From NCBI GenBank assembly GCA_016789175.1, contig JAEURK010000170.1, positions 1 to 40,616 of the forward strand: a stretch of DNA of 40,616 nucleotides, in the 5' to 3' direction. Origin of the DNA: Anaerolineales bacterium (GTDB taxonomy: Bacteria; Chloroflexota; Anaerolineae; Anaerolineales; UBA6663). The first letter of the stretch is position 1, and each line of letters begins with the position of its first letter. The notes beneath the pieces are model-generated. The model saw only the letters and a program-made list of their open reading frames with translations. It did no database searches and was not told where the DNA came from. Positions 22,746-29,776 of this stretch are shown piece by piece. Position numbers and translations under genes: made by a program.

Positions 22746-23687
22746 TTAGCGTTCGGGTTCGAGGGTCCGCTCGAAGTCGATCAAGCGATCGGCGACCTCA
22801 AACCCGCACGCCCTGTAGAACGTGATGTTGCCTGCGTTATCGGCGTCGGCGCAGACCGTGGCCTTTCTCAGGCCCAGCTGTTGCATGCGCCGCAGACAGT
22901 CGCGCAAGAGCGCGCGCCCAAAGCCGCGGCGATGCAGGTCGGGGTGGGTGGCGACGGGCTCGAAGTGCCCGACCTGGTTGACAGGATCCACCCACCAGAT
23001 TGTGACCGCGGCAAACGTGCCGTCCGCCAGTACCAGACCTGTATCGTGGGCGCTGGCGTAGACGGGCGAGCCCATGAAGCGCCGGTACCGTGCCAGGTAG
23101 TGCTCCCAGGATAGTTTTGTCTTGAAGGCAGCGGCCTGCGGGCGAGCTCGCGCCTCGAGGTCCGACTCACCGAAGCCCGCACGAACCGCACATCCCTCCG
23201 GAAGTTCGGCCGGCGCCAGGGGGCTCTCCAGCGACTGACTCAGCTTGACCAGATGCATCCCGCGCCCGCCGGGGCACGCGGCGAACCCCTGATCCGCCAG
23301 TACCCGCAATCGATCGGTGTCCTCTGCCGAGATCCACATCGTCCCGACCGTGCTTCCGCCCTTCGCCCGGACCCGCCCCGCCAGGTGAGCGACCGACGCT
23401 GCGTGCATCTCGGCGTATTCCGGGCGCCCGAGCCATGCCGGATGAACGAACAGATCGAACAGGCCCTCGGACACGGTGAACACAGTCCAGCCGATGACGG
23501 CCCCATCCGCTTCCCACAGCCATGCGCGTTCCTCGAGCGGCGCCGGGTTGTCGGTGTAGAACAGCCACCAACTCAGATCGCCCGGGTGCGGGTAGAACGC
23601 GCGCGTGTCGGCCGCTGCGCCTGCACTGAGCACGGCCAGCATGGCCTGGAGGTCGGCGAGATCGCGGTAGGGTCGAAAGGCGATCAC
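22746..23687 (-). CDS. GNAT acetyltransferase
   Basis: A 313-residue protein with two GNAT halves. The N-terminal half includes FRPYRDLADLQAMLAVLSAG and EERAWLWEADGAVIGWTVF. The C-terminal half has an acetyl-CoA loop in VATHPDLHRRGFGRALLRD (about 259-277), and the end KATVCADADNAGNITFYRAC then GFEVADRL is the usual GNAT finish. It is less like its neighbours than they are to each other. Its ATG overlaps the stop of the paralogue at 23684 by 4 bp, so three GNAT genes form a coupled set. Confidence 0.85.
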   Translation of the reverse strand: MIAFRPYRDLADLQAMLAVLSAGAAADTRAFYPHPGDLSWWLFYTDNPAPLEERAWLWEADGAVIGWTVFTVSEGLFDLFVHPAWLGRPEYAEMHAASVAHLAGRVRAKGGSTVGTMWISAEDTDRLRVLADQGFAACPGGRGMHLVKLSQSLESPLAPAELPEGCAVRAGFGESDLEARARPQAAAFKTKLSWEHYLARYRRFMGSPVYASAHDTGLVLADGTFAAVTIWWVDPVNQVGHFEPVATHPDLHRRGFGRALLRDCLRRMQQLGLRKATVCADADNAGNITFYRACGFEVADRLIDFERTLEPER

Positions 23688-24676
23688 AGTGTTTTTCTCA
23701 TCGTTACGGAACGCGACGTTGCGCGGAAGCCGCAGCTTTCATACAGGTGCAGCGCGCCGTTCGGGTTTTGCGTGTCGACACCCAGCGCGGCCTCGGTCAG
23801 ACCGCGATCTGCCAGCAGGCGCAGGCTGCGCATGATCAACCCGCGGGCCACGCCGCGCTTGCGCCAGGGCCGCCGCACGCAGATTGGATCGGCCCAGCCC
23901 CGGTTCAAGCCGTAGACGCGGTTGTCCTCCTCGGCGATGAAATTGAGGACCATGCCCGCCACCTGTTCCTGGCCGTCGCCGTTGCGGGCAAAGGCCACCT
24001 GATACAGATCCGGATTCCGGAGCGGCCAGCTTCGCCACTCGTCGAAATCGGAGTCGAAGTCCGGTGGCGGGGCATAGCCCCAATGATCGCGGAAAGCCTC
24101 ATGCAGGGCGTCGAAGACCGGTCGGTCGTCGGCCGGCGTCACCGGGCGCACGTACAGGCCGTCGGGCAGCTCCGGGATCTCGATCGGCTCGCGCAGATCG
24201 CGCACCATGAAGTACCCATAGCGCACAGGCTCGAAGCCGTTGGTGCTGAGCAGCGCCATGCGTTCGGCGGGTTTCGCTTCATTGATGACCCAGGTCTGGA
24301 GCACCGTCGGCCTCTCGGTCGGGTTCTTGGTCATCAACGCCCGGACATGATCGCCGGCCCACTCCAGCAGGGCGGCGGCCGCGCCGGCGCGCTCAGCCTG
24401 GAGCCCAACGTTCAAGCTCAGCTGGTAGCGCCGCAAACCTTCCTGGTCATCGATCCAATACAGCCGGGCATAGCCCAGAGGGGTGCCCGCGCCGTCCTCG
24501 GCCAGCCTCACGTCCCTGACAGGATCGCAATTCTCGAGATGCGCGTATGCGTTTTGAGTCTCCTCGACGCTCTCGATGGCCGGGAACTCAGCCGCCGCGA
24601 AACCGGCGTTGATCAGGTCGGTGATGATCGGAAAATCCGTCGGGCCGGTGAAGGCCCGGAGGGTGATGGTGGTCAT
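23684..24676 (-). CDS. Tandem double-GNAT acetyltransferase (paralogue B)
   Basis: A 330-residue double-GNAT protein of the same design as 21715. The acetyl-CoA loop is in DPICVRRPWRKRGVARGLI, and ALGVDTQNPNGALHLYESC then GFRATSRSVTMRKTL closes the chain. The N-terminal half carries FPAIESVEETQNAYAHLE and PLGYARLYWIDDQEG and lacks a complete CoA loop. The close match with 21715 in this stretch points to a duplication within the cluster. The gene begins with TTTTCGGGATC-like sequence in the leader and follows a word-repeat spacer on its 5' side. The substrate is unknown. Confidence 0.88.
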   Translation of the reverse strand: MTTITLRAFTGPTDFPIITDLINAGFAAAEFPAIESVEETQNAYAHLENCDPVRDVRLAEDGAGTPLGYARLYWIDDQEGLRRYQLSLNVGLQAERAGAAAALLEWAGDHVRALMTKNPTERPTVLQTWVINEAKPAERMALLSTNGFEPVRYGYFMVRDLREPIEIPELPDGLYVRPVTPADDRPVFDALHEAFRDHWGYAPPPDFDSDFDEWRSWPLRNPDLYQVAFARNGDGQEQVAGMVLNFIAEEDNRVYGLNRGWADPICVRRPWRKRGVARGLIMRSLRLLADRGLTEAALGVDTQNPNGALHLYESCGFRATSRSVTMRKTL

Positions 24677-24690
24677 ATTCAGGTCTCTCC

Positions 24691-24752
24691 ATGTCTGGCT
24701 GATCTCTGATTACCGATTGACGCTCTATCAGAAATCAACAATCAGCAATCGC
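24691..24752. repeat. GATTG/CAATC word-repeat spacer
   Basis: The gap between the double GNAT and the ABC permease consists of reiterated words: CTGATCTCTGATTACCGATTG, later split by CTCTATCAG and followed by AATCAACAATCAGCAATCG (each given within 20 bases). The two halves are near-complementary and can fold. It uses the same vocabulary as the spacers at 19256 and 33985. Confidence 0.5.
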
Positions 24753-24753
24753 C

Positions 24754-25581
24754 TTATCCGTTCCGATGCAGTTTCCCGGTCCGCTTGGCGTAGCGTTCGG
24801 CCTCACGAAAGGCCCACAGACCGGCCGGGATGGCGACGCCGCCCATCAGCAACAGGGGCCAGATGAAGGGCCACAGGCTCGTGGTGTCGGCGCCGTTGAG
24901 CAGGGTCTCGCGCGCGCCGTCAAGCACATAGGTGGCAGGCGAGAGATACGCAAACGGTTGCAACCAACCGGGCAGCACGGTCACCGGGTAGTACACGCCG
25001 CTGACCAGCAGCATCCCGGCGATGATCAGGTGCGTCATCTGCGCGCCGCGCTCCGGAAAGAGCAGGGGCAGGATCGCGCCGAAGACGCTGATCCCGATAA
25101 ATGACAGGCTTCCGGCGATCAGCAGCATCAGGAAGCCAAGCAGGTTGGCGTTCTGCAACGAGATGTCGAAGAACAACACGGTCACGGCCAGCACCACGGC
25201 CGTGTGCACCAGGCTGTAGAGCACGGCAAAGGCGGTCTGACCGAGCATGTGCATCAGGCGCGTGATCGGCGCCATCAGCGTGTACTCGATCGTGCCCTCC
25301 CAGCGCTCCATGCCGACCACGTCGGTGACCCAGTAGAAGATCACCGACAGATACCGCCAGACGATCGTGCCGATCGCCAGATAGAGCACCAGATAGGACG
25401 TGTCGATGCCCGTGCCGCCGCTGACCTGGCCGGCGCCGACGCCGATGAAGCTGATGCTCAGGCTGTTGGCGACGGTGTACACCAGCCAGACCAACTCCCA
25501 GGCCCAGTAGCGCTTGACGATGTAGTAATTGCGCTCGATGAAGGCGTAGCTCGCCTTCAGCTCGCGGACAAGGGTGGACAT
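24754..25581 (-). CDS. ABC-2 type transporter permease
   Basis: A 275-residue integral membrane subunit with about six membrane segments: YWAWELVWLVYTVANSLSI (about 24-42), TSYLVLYLAIGTIVWRYLSV (64-83), LIHTAVVLAVTVLF, LLGFLMLLIAGSLSFIGISV, MTHLIIAGMLLVSGVYYPV and SLWPFIWPLLLMGGVAIPA. A cytoplasmic tail is rich in Arg and Lys (AERYAKRTGKLHRNG). ABC-2 permeases of this kind pair with a DrrA-type ATPase, here the gene at 26876, to export lipids, polysaccharides or drugs. A GNAT gene is inserted between the permease and ATPase genes, unusual for a two-gene exporter. The cargo is unknown. Confidence 0.85.
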   Translation of the reverse strand: MSTLVRELKASYAFIERNYYIVKRYWAWELVWLVYTVANSLSISFIGVGAGQVSGGTGIDTSYLVLYLAIGTIVWRYLSVIFYWVTDVVGMERWEGTIEYTLMAPITRLMHMLGQTAFAVLYSLVHTAVVLAVTVLFFDISLQNANLLGFLMLLIAGSLSFIGISVFGAILPLLFPERGAQMTHLIIAGMLLVSGVYYPVTVLPGWLQPFAYLSPATYVLDGARETLLNGADTTSLWPFIWPLLLMGGVAIPAGLWAFREAERYAKRTGKLHRNG

Positions 25582-25596
25582 GGCGTTTTGTCTTGT

Positions 25597-25653
25597 AGTC
25601 TCTTAGTCAGGTAGCCGGGTAGTCGACCCGCTGACGACCTGACGACTTGACTA
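25597..25653. repeat. GTAGTC/GACGAC word-repeat spacer
   Basis: Short words (TAGTC, CAGGTAG, GGGTAGTCGACCC, GACGACCTGACGACTTGAC) repeat in the gap between the permease start and the RimJ-like gene, running a few codons into its 3' end. It belongs to the vocabulary of 26784 and 31706. Confidence 0.5.
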
Positions 25654-26770
25654 TCCCCATACAGATGTCGTCGATCCGCGTCCCGCCGTAGTGATTGCGG
25701 CGGCGGATGCGGCCTTCGATGACAAAACCGGCTTTTTGATAAGCGCGCAAACCGCGCGGATTAGCGGCCAGAACATCGAGCGAGACCCGGTCCAGACCGA
25801 GCTCGTCGAAAGCAAACGCGATCGCGATCTGCACGGCTTCGGTGCCGTAGCCCTGGCCCCAGCAGTCGCGTTCGCCGATGCCGACCCCAAGCCAGGCCTC
25901 GCGGTTGGGCCAGTCGACCCACAGACCCAGGAAGCCGATCAGGCGATCGTCGACCGCCAGCCGCAGGTGAAACGGGAAGCTGCCCGGGTCGACCGCCAGC
26001 ATTTCCTTGACCTCATCCTCGGACTGCTGCCGCGACCGCGGCCGCCAGATGTCGTAGTCCTGAAAGTGCCCGAATTCGGAGTCGCTCCACCAACGTCGCT
26101 CGGCCTCGGCCGCGGCTTCGGTGTCAAAGGCCACCAGGCGCACTCGCGGTTGCGTGGGGAGCGGCACCGCCGCCGCCGCCGGCCCGAGATCGGCCGGTTC
26201 GGGCACGGGTTGGCCCAGCCACTCTTCGCGCAGCAGGCTGAGGCGCAGCGCGTCAAAACGCTGTCCGGCGTGCAGCAGCGCCCGGCGCCGGCGGACCTCG
26301 ACCACGAAACCGTGCCGCTCAAAAAAACGCACGGCCTCCGGATTGTCGGCGCCCAGTTCCAGCCAGACCCGATATAGATTGAGTTCGGAGAACGCGTAGC
26401 GCAGAATCAGGTCCAGGGCTGCGGCCCCGTAGCCGAGCCCGCGATCGGCCTGAGCACCGACGGCAATCGAAAGTCGAGCCTCGCCGTGGTTCCAGAGCAC
26501 ATCGCGCAGCCCGACCAGGCCGATCAAGCGCTCGTCGGTCTTGAGCCGGATCGCAAAATCGAAGCGCCGCTGCTTCTCACGCGACTCCTGGGCCTCGCGT
26601 GTGAGTTGCGCACGCACTTGCAGGGGGGCCAGCGGTCGGGCCGGTCCGCGCGTCAGACGATGGACGAAGTCACGATCGGCGTGCCAGCCGGCGATCACGG
26701 GTGCATCAACATCCGGTTCGAGCGCCGTCAGGCGCACGTGTTCGCTTTCGAAGAGTTGCTTGGAAAACAT
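25607..26770 (-). CDS. Double RimJ/RimL-type GNAT acetyltransferase
   Basis: A 387-residue protein with two full RimJ/RimL-like acetyltransferase domains. Domain 1 (about 8-170) has RLTALEPDVDAPVIAGWH, ERLIGLVGLRDVLW and the CoA loop QADRGLGYGAAALDLILRYA, ending in LGADNPEAVRFFERHGF. Domain 2 (about 200-380) has RLVAFDTEAAAEAERRWW, DRLIGFLGLWVDWPN, CWGQGYGTEAVQIAIAFAF and LAANPRGLRAYQKAGFV. Both halves look active. RimJ/RimL relatives acetylate protein N-termini or small-molecule amines. The gene lies between the permease and ATPase of one transporter. Confidence 0.85.
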   Translation of the reverse strand: MFSKQLFESEHVRLTALEPDVDAPVIAGWHADRDFVHRLTRGPARPLAPLQVRAQLTREAQESREKQRRFDFAIRLKTDERLIGLVGLRDVLWNHGEARLSIAVGAQADRGLGYGAAALDLILRYAFSELNLYRVWLELGADNPEAVRFFERHGFVVEVRRRRALLHAGQRFDALRLSLLREEWLGQPVPEPADLGPAAAAVPLPTQPRVRLVAFDTEAAAEAERRWWSDSEFGHFQDYDIWRPRSRQQSEDEVKEMLAVDPGSFPFHLRLAVDDRLIGFLGLWVDWPNREAWLGVGIGERDCWGQGYGTEAVQIAIAFAFDELGLDRVSLDVLAANPRGLRAYQKAGFVIEGRIRRRNHYGGTRIDDICMGIVKSSGRQRVDYPAT

Positions 26771-26783
26771 GATAGTCGTCCGA

Positions 26784-26878
26784 TAGTCAGGTAGTCGTTT
26801 GGTCGGGTGATTGCTTCGTCAAAAAGCCGGGTAGTCGGCAGTCTTGCAGGACTGCCTGACGACCCGACTACCTGACTA
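26784..26878. repeat. Word-repeat hairpin with 14-bp arms overlapping a stop codon
   Basis: TAGTCAGGTAGTCG (26784-26797) is the exact reverse complement of 26865-26878, and inside GGCAGTC (26837-26843) pairs with GACTGCC (26850-26856). The spacer is made of GTAGTC and GGGT words, and its right arm includes the stop codon of the ABC ATPase gene. Confidence 0.75.
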
Positions 26879-27712
26879 ATCGACGAACTCCACGAGTTGG
26901 GCACCGGTAAGCGACAGAAAGACGTCCTCTAGCGTCGGGCTGTGTCCGTTCAGACGCGGCGCCGCGGCTTTGAGGGCCTCGGGCGTGTCGAGCGCCACGA
27001 TCCGACCACCGTGAATGATCGCGACCCGATCGCAGAGCGCTTCGGCCTCGACCATGTCGTGCGTGGTCAGCAGCACGGTCGCGTCGTGCGTGTCGCGCAG
27101 CTCGCGCACGAAGGTCTGGACCTCACGCTTCGAGCGCGGATCCAGGCCGGTAGTGGGCTCGTCGAGCAACAGCAAGATCGGGCTGCTCAGGAAGGCACGC
27201 GCGATCGCGACCTTCTGTTGCATGCCCCGGCTCATCTCCTCCATCGGCTGCTCGAGCACCGCGGGCTCCAGGCCCAGACGGATCAGGATGCGGCGCGCAC
27301 CGTCGCGAGCCTCGGGCGCGCCCAGGCCGTAAAGCCGGGCACCGTACATGAGGTTCTCGAGCGGCGAGAGCTTTTTGAAAAAGCTGGCCTCGACTGAGAC
27401 GCGGTTGATCAGGGTCTGCACGCGCCGCGCCTCGCGGACGACGTCGTGGCCGAAGACCTGGACGTCGCCGCCATCGGGCAGCAGCAGGGTCGAGATCAAC
27501 CGGATCAAGGTCGACTTTCCACTGCCATTTGGGCCTAAAACGCCGAAGATCTCACCGCGCTGGATGTTGAGCGAGACATGATCCACGGCAACTTTCGCGG
27601 CTGTGCGCGGGCCCGACGGCCAGCGCCAACCCGAATCGCCGAACGTTTTCAAAGCCTGGTGGATCCGGACGGCGACATCCGGGTCGGGCAGGGCGCAGGT
27701 ATGAGCGGGCAT
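26876..27712 (-). CDS. DrrA-type ABC transporter ATPase
   Basis: A 278-residue ATP-binding subunit. Start at the ATG complementary to 27710-27712 (MPAHTCALPD), nine bases after GGAGG; the longer frame is less likely. Walker A is GVLGPNGSGKSTLIRL (about 59-74), the Q-loop region FFKKLSPLENLMYGARLYG, signature EEMSRGMQQKVAIARAF and Walker B LLLLDEPTTGLDPRSK, with the switch His in LLTTHDMVEAEALCDRVAII. The ending is typical of daunorubicin-type exporter ATPases (GHSPTLEDVFLSLTG). It should pair with the ABC-2 permease at 24754. Its mRNA leader has two intrinsic terminators, an antiterminator and a leader ORF, so drug- or translation-responsive control is likely. Confidence 0.9.
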   Translation of the reverse strand: MPAHTCALPDPDVAVRIHQALKTFGDSGWRWPSGPRTAAKVAVDHVSLNIQRGEIFGVLGPNGSGKSTLIRLISTLLLPDGGDVQVFGHDVVREARRVQTLINRVSVEASFFKKLSPLENLMYGARLYGLGAPEARDGARRILIRLGLEPAVLEQPMEEMSRGMQQKVAIARAFLSSPILLLLDEPTTGLDPRSKREVQTFVRELRDTHDATVLLTTHDMVEAEALCDRVAIIHGGRIVALDTPEALKAAAPRLNGHSPTLEDVFLSLTGAQLVEFVD

Positions 27713-27752
27713 TTCTCTCTCCTCCAGAACCCACGATCGGCACAAACAAAAA

Positions 27753-27781
27753 CGCCGTGGACACGAAATGTGGCCACGGCG
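27753..27781 (-). terminator. Second intrinsic terminator in the ABC exporter leader
   Basis: Minus strand stem of 8 bp (CGCCGTGG/CCACGGCG) with a further CAC/GTG pairing inside, followed by TTTTTGTTTGT (27752-27742). It lies between the first terminator and the ribosome site of the ATPase gene. Confidence 0.75.
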
Positions 27782-27801
27782 ACGGCGTAGAGAAACAAAA
27801 A

Positions 27802-27829
27802 GGCCGTGGGCACATCTGCGCCCACGGCC
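27802..27829 (-). terminator. First intrinsic terminator in the ABC exporter leader
   Basis: Perfect 10-bp stem GGCCGTGGGC/GCCCACGGCC with an 8-nt loop on the minus strand, followed by TTTTTGTTTC (27801-27792). It comes directly after the leader ORF. Confidence 0.85.
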
Positions 27830-27869
27830 TGAAGGTCAAATGACTAGGACTTCAGGGGCAGTAGGCGCA
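27817..27869 (-). promoter_or_regulatory. Antiterminator pairing in the ABC exporter leader
   Basis: The last codons of the leader ORF, TGCGCCTAC (27869-27861) and CCTGAAG (27856-27850), pair with GTGGGCGCA (27825-27817) and CTTCAGG (27834-27828): 9 bp plus 7 bp around a small internal loop. This uses the 5' arm of terminator 1, so the structures exclude each other. A ribosome reaching the end of the leader ORF would cover the first strand and let the terminator form; stalling earlier would allow read-through. Confidence 0.65.
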
Positions 27870-27938
27870 ATACGACAAGGCGCGACCGCTGGTGCCAGCA
27901 ATCACGCGCGCGAGGGTTATGAAACCGAAATGAACCAT
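27852..27938 (-). CDS. 28-codon leader peptide of the ABC exporter
   Basis: The ATG complementary to 27936-27938 opens 28 codons (starts MVHFGF, ends ALSYCAYCP) and stops with TGA at 27854-27852, just before terminator 1. AGGAAGG and GCAGG lie upstream as possible ribosome sites, neither ideal. Its final codons are one strand of the antiterminator, the classical arrangement for ribosome-mediated attenuation. It is too short for a domain. Confidence 0.55.
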   Translation of the reverse strand: MVHFGFITLARVIAGTSGRALSYCAYCP

Positions 27939-28156
27939 CCGTTGCGCCTGCCTTCCTAAAGAGTCTGACTGTTGTTGAGTCAGCCTGAACACCTTAGCAT
28001 ACTAAAAACAGGTAAGTCAATACCCAACTTCTGTCGCTGCATCAAAAGGATGGGATGCTCGGTTCTCTGATCGGCGCTGTAATGGTTTTCATCCGCCTGG
28101 TGGGACCCGATCAAGTGTGGCGAAATTGTCGGATGGTGAATGCAGAGCACCCGGGT

Positions 28157-28186
28157 TTGGCGGTTTTGCCGTGGACCGATTACTAT
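28157..28186 (+). promoter_or_regulatory. Possible promoter of the ROK kinase gene
   Basis: TTGGCG (28157-28162), 18 bp, TACTAT (28181-28186), about 45 bp before the start codon. The 520-bp gap 27713-28231 otherwise holds only the divergent ABC exporter leader and a GACT/AGTC hairpin near 27965-27983. Confidence 0.35.
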
Positions 28187-28231
28187 CGGCTCACGGCCGG
28201 GCGCGCCAGCCGGTTCCGTTGAGAAGAGACG

Positions 28232-29155
28232 ATGCAGGTCCTGACGATCGATATCGGGGGAACGAAAATCGCGGCGGCCCTGGCGGATCAGCAAGGCGCC
28301 CTGAGCCACTATCGCACGGCGCCGACACCGGCGCAGGCGGGGGCGCAGGCCGTGGTGGCCGCCACCATCGACCTCGCGCGGGAGGTCTGCGTGGCAGGCC
28401 GCGCCGACGGGCTCGCACCTAAAGCCGTCGGCGTCGGCGCGGCTGGCGCGCTCGATCCGGCTCATGGCGTTGTGGTGTATGCCGGCGAGACCCTGCCGGG
28501 CTGGGCCGGAACGGCCCTGGCCGCCGAGCTGCAAGCGGGATTGGGTCTACCGGTTGTCGTTGATAACGACGTCAACGTGCTGGCATTGGGCGAGCTCCAC
28601 GCGGGTGCCGGGCGGGGGTTCGCGGACCTCCTGGTTGTGGCGATCGGCACGGGTGTAGGGGGCGCACTGGTGGTGGATGGCGTGGTCCGATCCGGCGCCA
28701 CGCATAGCGCCGGCGAGCTGGGCCACCTGGTCGTCGAGGTCAACGGTGGGCGGCGCTGCAACTGCGGCGGACACGGGCATCTCGAAGCGTACGCCTCGGG
28801 GCCCGCCATCGTTGCGCGGTATCAAGAGCGTCTGGGCCGGTCGGATGCCGTTGATCTGCGACAGGTCGCGGAGCGAGCGCGGAACGGAGAGCCGCTTGCC
28901 AGCGACGTCATCGTCGAGGGCGCGCGCATCCTTGGAGGGGCGTTGGCCGGTCTGATCTGTGTGCTGGATCCGCAGGCCGTCATCCTTGGCGGCGGGGTTG
29001 CGGACCTGGGGGATCTATGGTGGCCAACGCTCACGGCGGCCGTGCGCGCGAACCCGCTTCCCGGGCCGGGCCAGGTCAGCCTGCATCCGGCGCAATTGGG
29101 AACACGCGCGGTGTTGGTCGGGGCGGCGCGCCTCGCCCAGGCCCGCTTCACGTGA
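28232..29155 (+). CDS. ROK-family sugar kinase
   Basis: A 307-residue ROK protein, probably a glucokinase or N-acetylhexosamine kinase in the cytoplasm. The ATP phosphate motif is LTIDIGGTKIAAALAD (about 4-19), the catalytic Asp lies in VVVDNDVNVLALGE (about 108-121), the second phosphate loop is VVAIGTGVGGALVVDG, and the sugar-binding/zinc region is AGELGHLVVE followed by CNCGGHGHLEAYASG. The usual CxCGxxGCxE has His in place of the third Cys here (CNCGGHGHLE), an unusual zinc-site variant. No N-terminal helix-turn-helix, so it is a kinase rather than a ROK repressor. It lies upstream of nagA, suggesting a role with N-acetylglucosamine. Confidence 0.87.
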   Translation: MQVLTIDIGGTKIAAALADQQGALSHYRTAPTPAQAGAQAVVAATIDLAREVCVAGRADGLAPKAVGVGAAGALDPAHGVVVYAGETLPGWAGTALAAELQAGLGLPVVVDNDVNVLALGELHAGAGRGFADLLVVAIGTGVGGALVVDGVVRSGATHSAGELGHLVVEVNGGRRCNCGGHGHLEAYASGPAIVARYQERLGRSDAVDLRQVAERARNGEPLASDVIVEGARILGGALAGLICVLDPQAVILGGGVADLGDLWWPTLTAAVRANPLPGPGQVSLHPAQLGTRAVLVGAARLAQARFT

Positions 29156-29295
29156 AATGAGGCGGTCGTGATGGTCAGACACAGGCTCCATCCGGACCGA
29201 TCGTATCCTGTCAGGCCGATTCGTGGAAGCGCTGCCGGGACCCAAAAGCGACAAGCGGTCGCGCGACCCAGCCCTTCCCGCGGAGCGGCGTAAGC

Positions 29296-29577
29296 TTACG
29301 ATGCATCGTCGTTGCTGAAGCGCAGGACCCGGAAGCCGTAGCGCTCGATTGCCTGATCGTGATGGTCGTCGGCGGCGCTCTGCTCAGCATGGTGTGCGCC
29401 GTCGATCTCCACGACGATGCGGGCGCGGACGCAGCAGCCATCCACAATGAATCCGTCGAGGATGGGTTGCCGCCGAAAGTACGGGCCGGCTAATCCATGA
29501 GTGCGAACGGCTGACCAAAGCGGGCGCTCAGCCGGCGTGGCGTCACGCCGCAACTTTTGGGCCCTCTCTACTTTCAT
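29296..29577 (-). CDS. DUF559 (VSR-like endonuclease fold) protein, C-terminally shortened
   Basis: A 93-residue protein starting at the ATG complementary to 29575-29577 (MKVERAQKLRRDATPAE). It matches DUF559: RRDATPAERPLWSAVRTHGL, YFRRQPILDGFIVDG, ARIVVEIDGAHHAEQSAADD (the Asp-Gly pair of the restriction-like core) and YGFRVLRFSND. The usual family goes on about 15-20 residues after RFSNDDV with a final helix; here TAA follows DDAS directly, so the end is clipped. It lies antisense between the ROK and nagA genes, an odd place that suggests gain by transfer. Activity is uncertain. Confidence 0.68.
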   Translation of the reverse strand: MKVERAQKLRRDATPAERPLWSAVRTHGLAGPYFRRQPILDGFIVDGCCVRARIVVEIDGAHHAEQSAADDHHDQAIERYGFRVLRFSNDDAS

Positions 29578-29776
29578 CCGGGTGGTCCCCGGACACCTGG
29601 CAAACGCCGGCGAGCAGGCATACTGGAAGAGGCCCCATGCCGCTGGCGGCCGCACCTCAGTGCATTTTGGAGTCCAGTGACAACGAACAGGCGTCGGGTC
29701 CCCTTCCCCTCCGGGGTCCGCGCCACGGGGCGCATGTCTTGTCGGTTGGTGGGGCTCGGGAGGGGGTGGAGGATGA

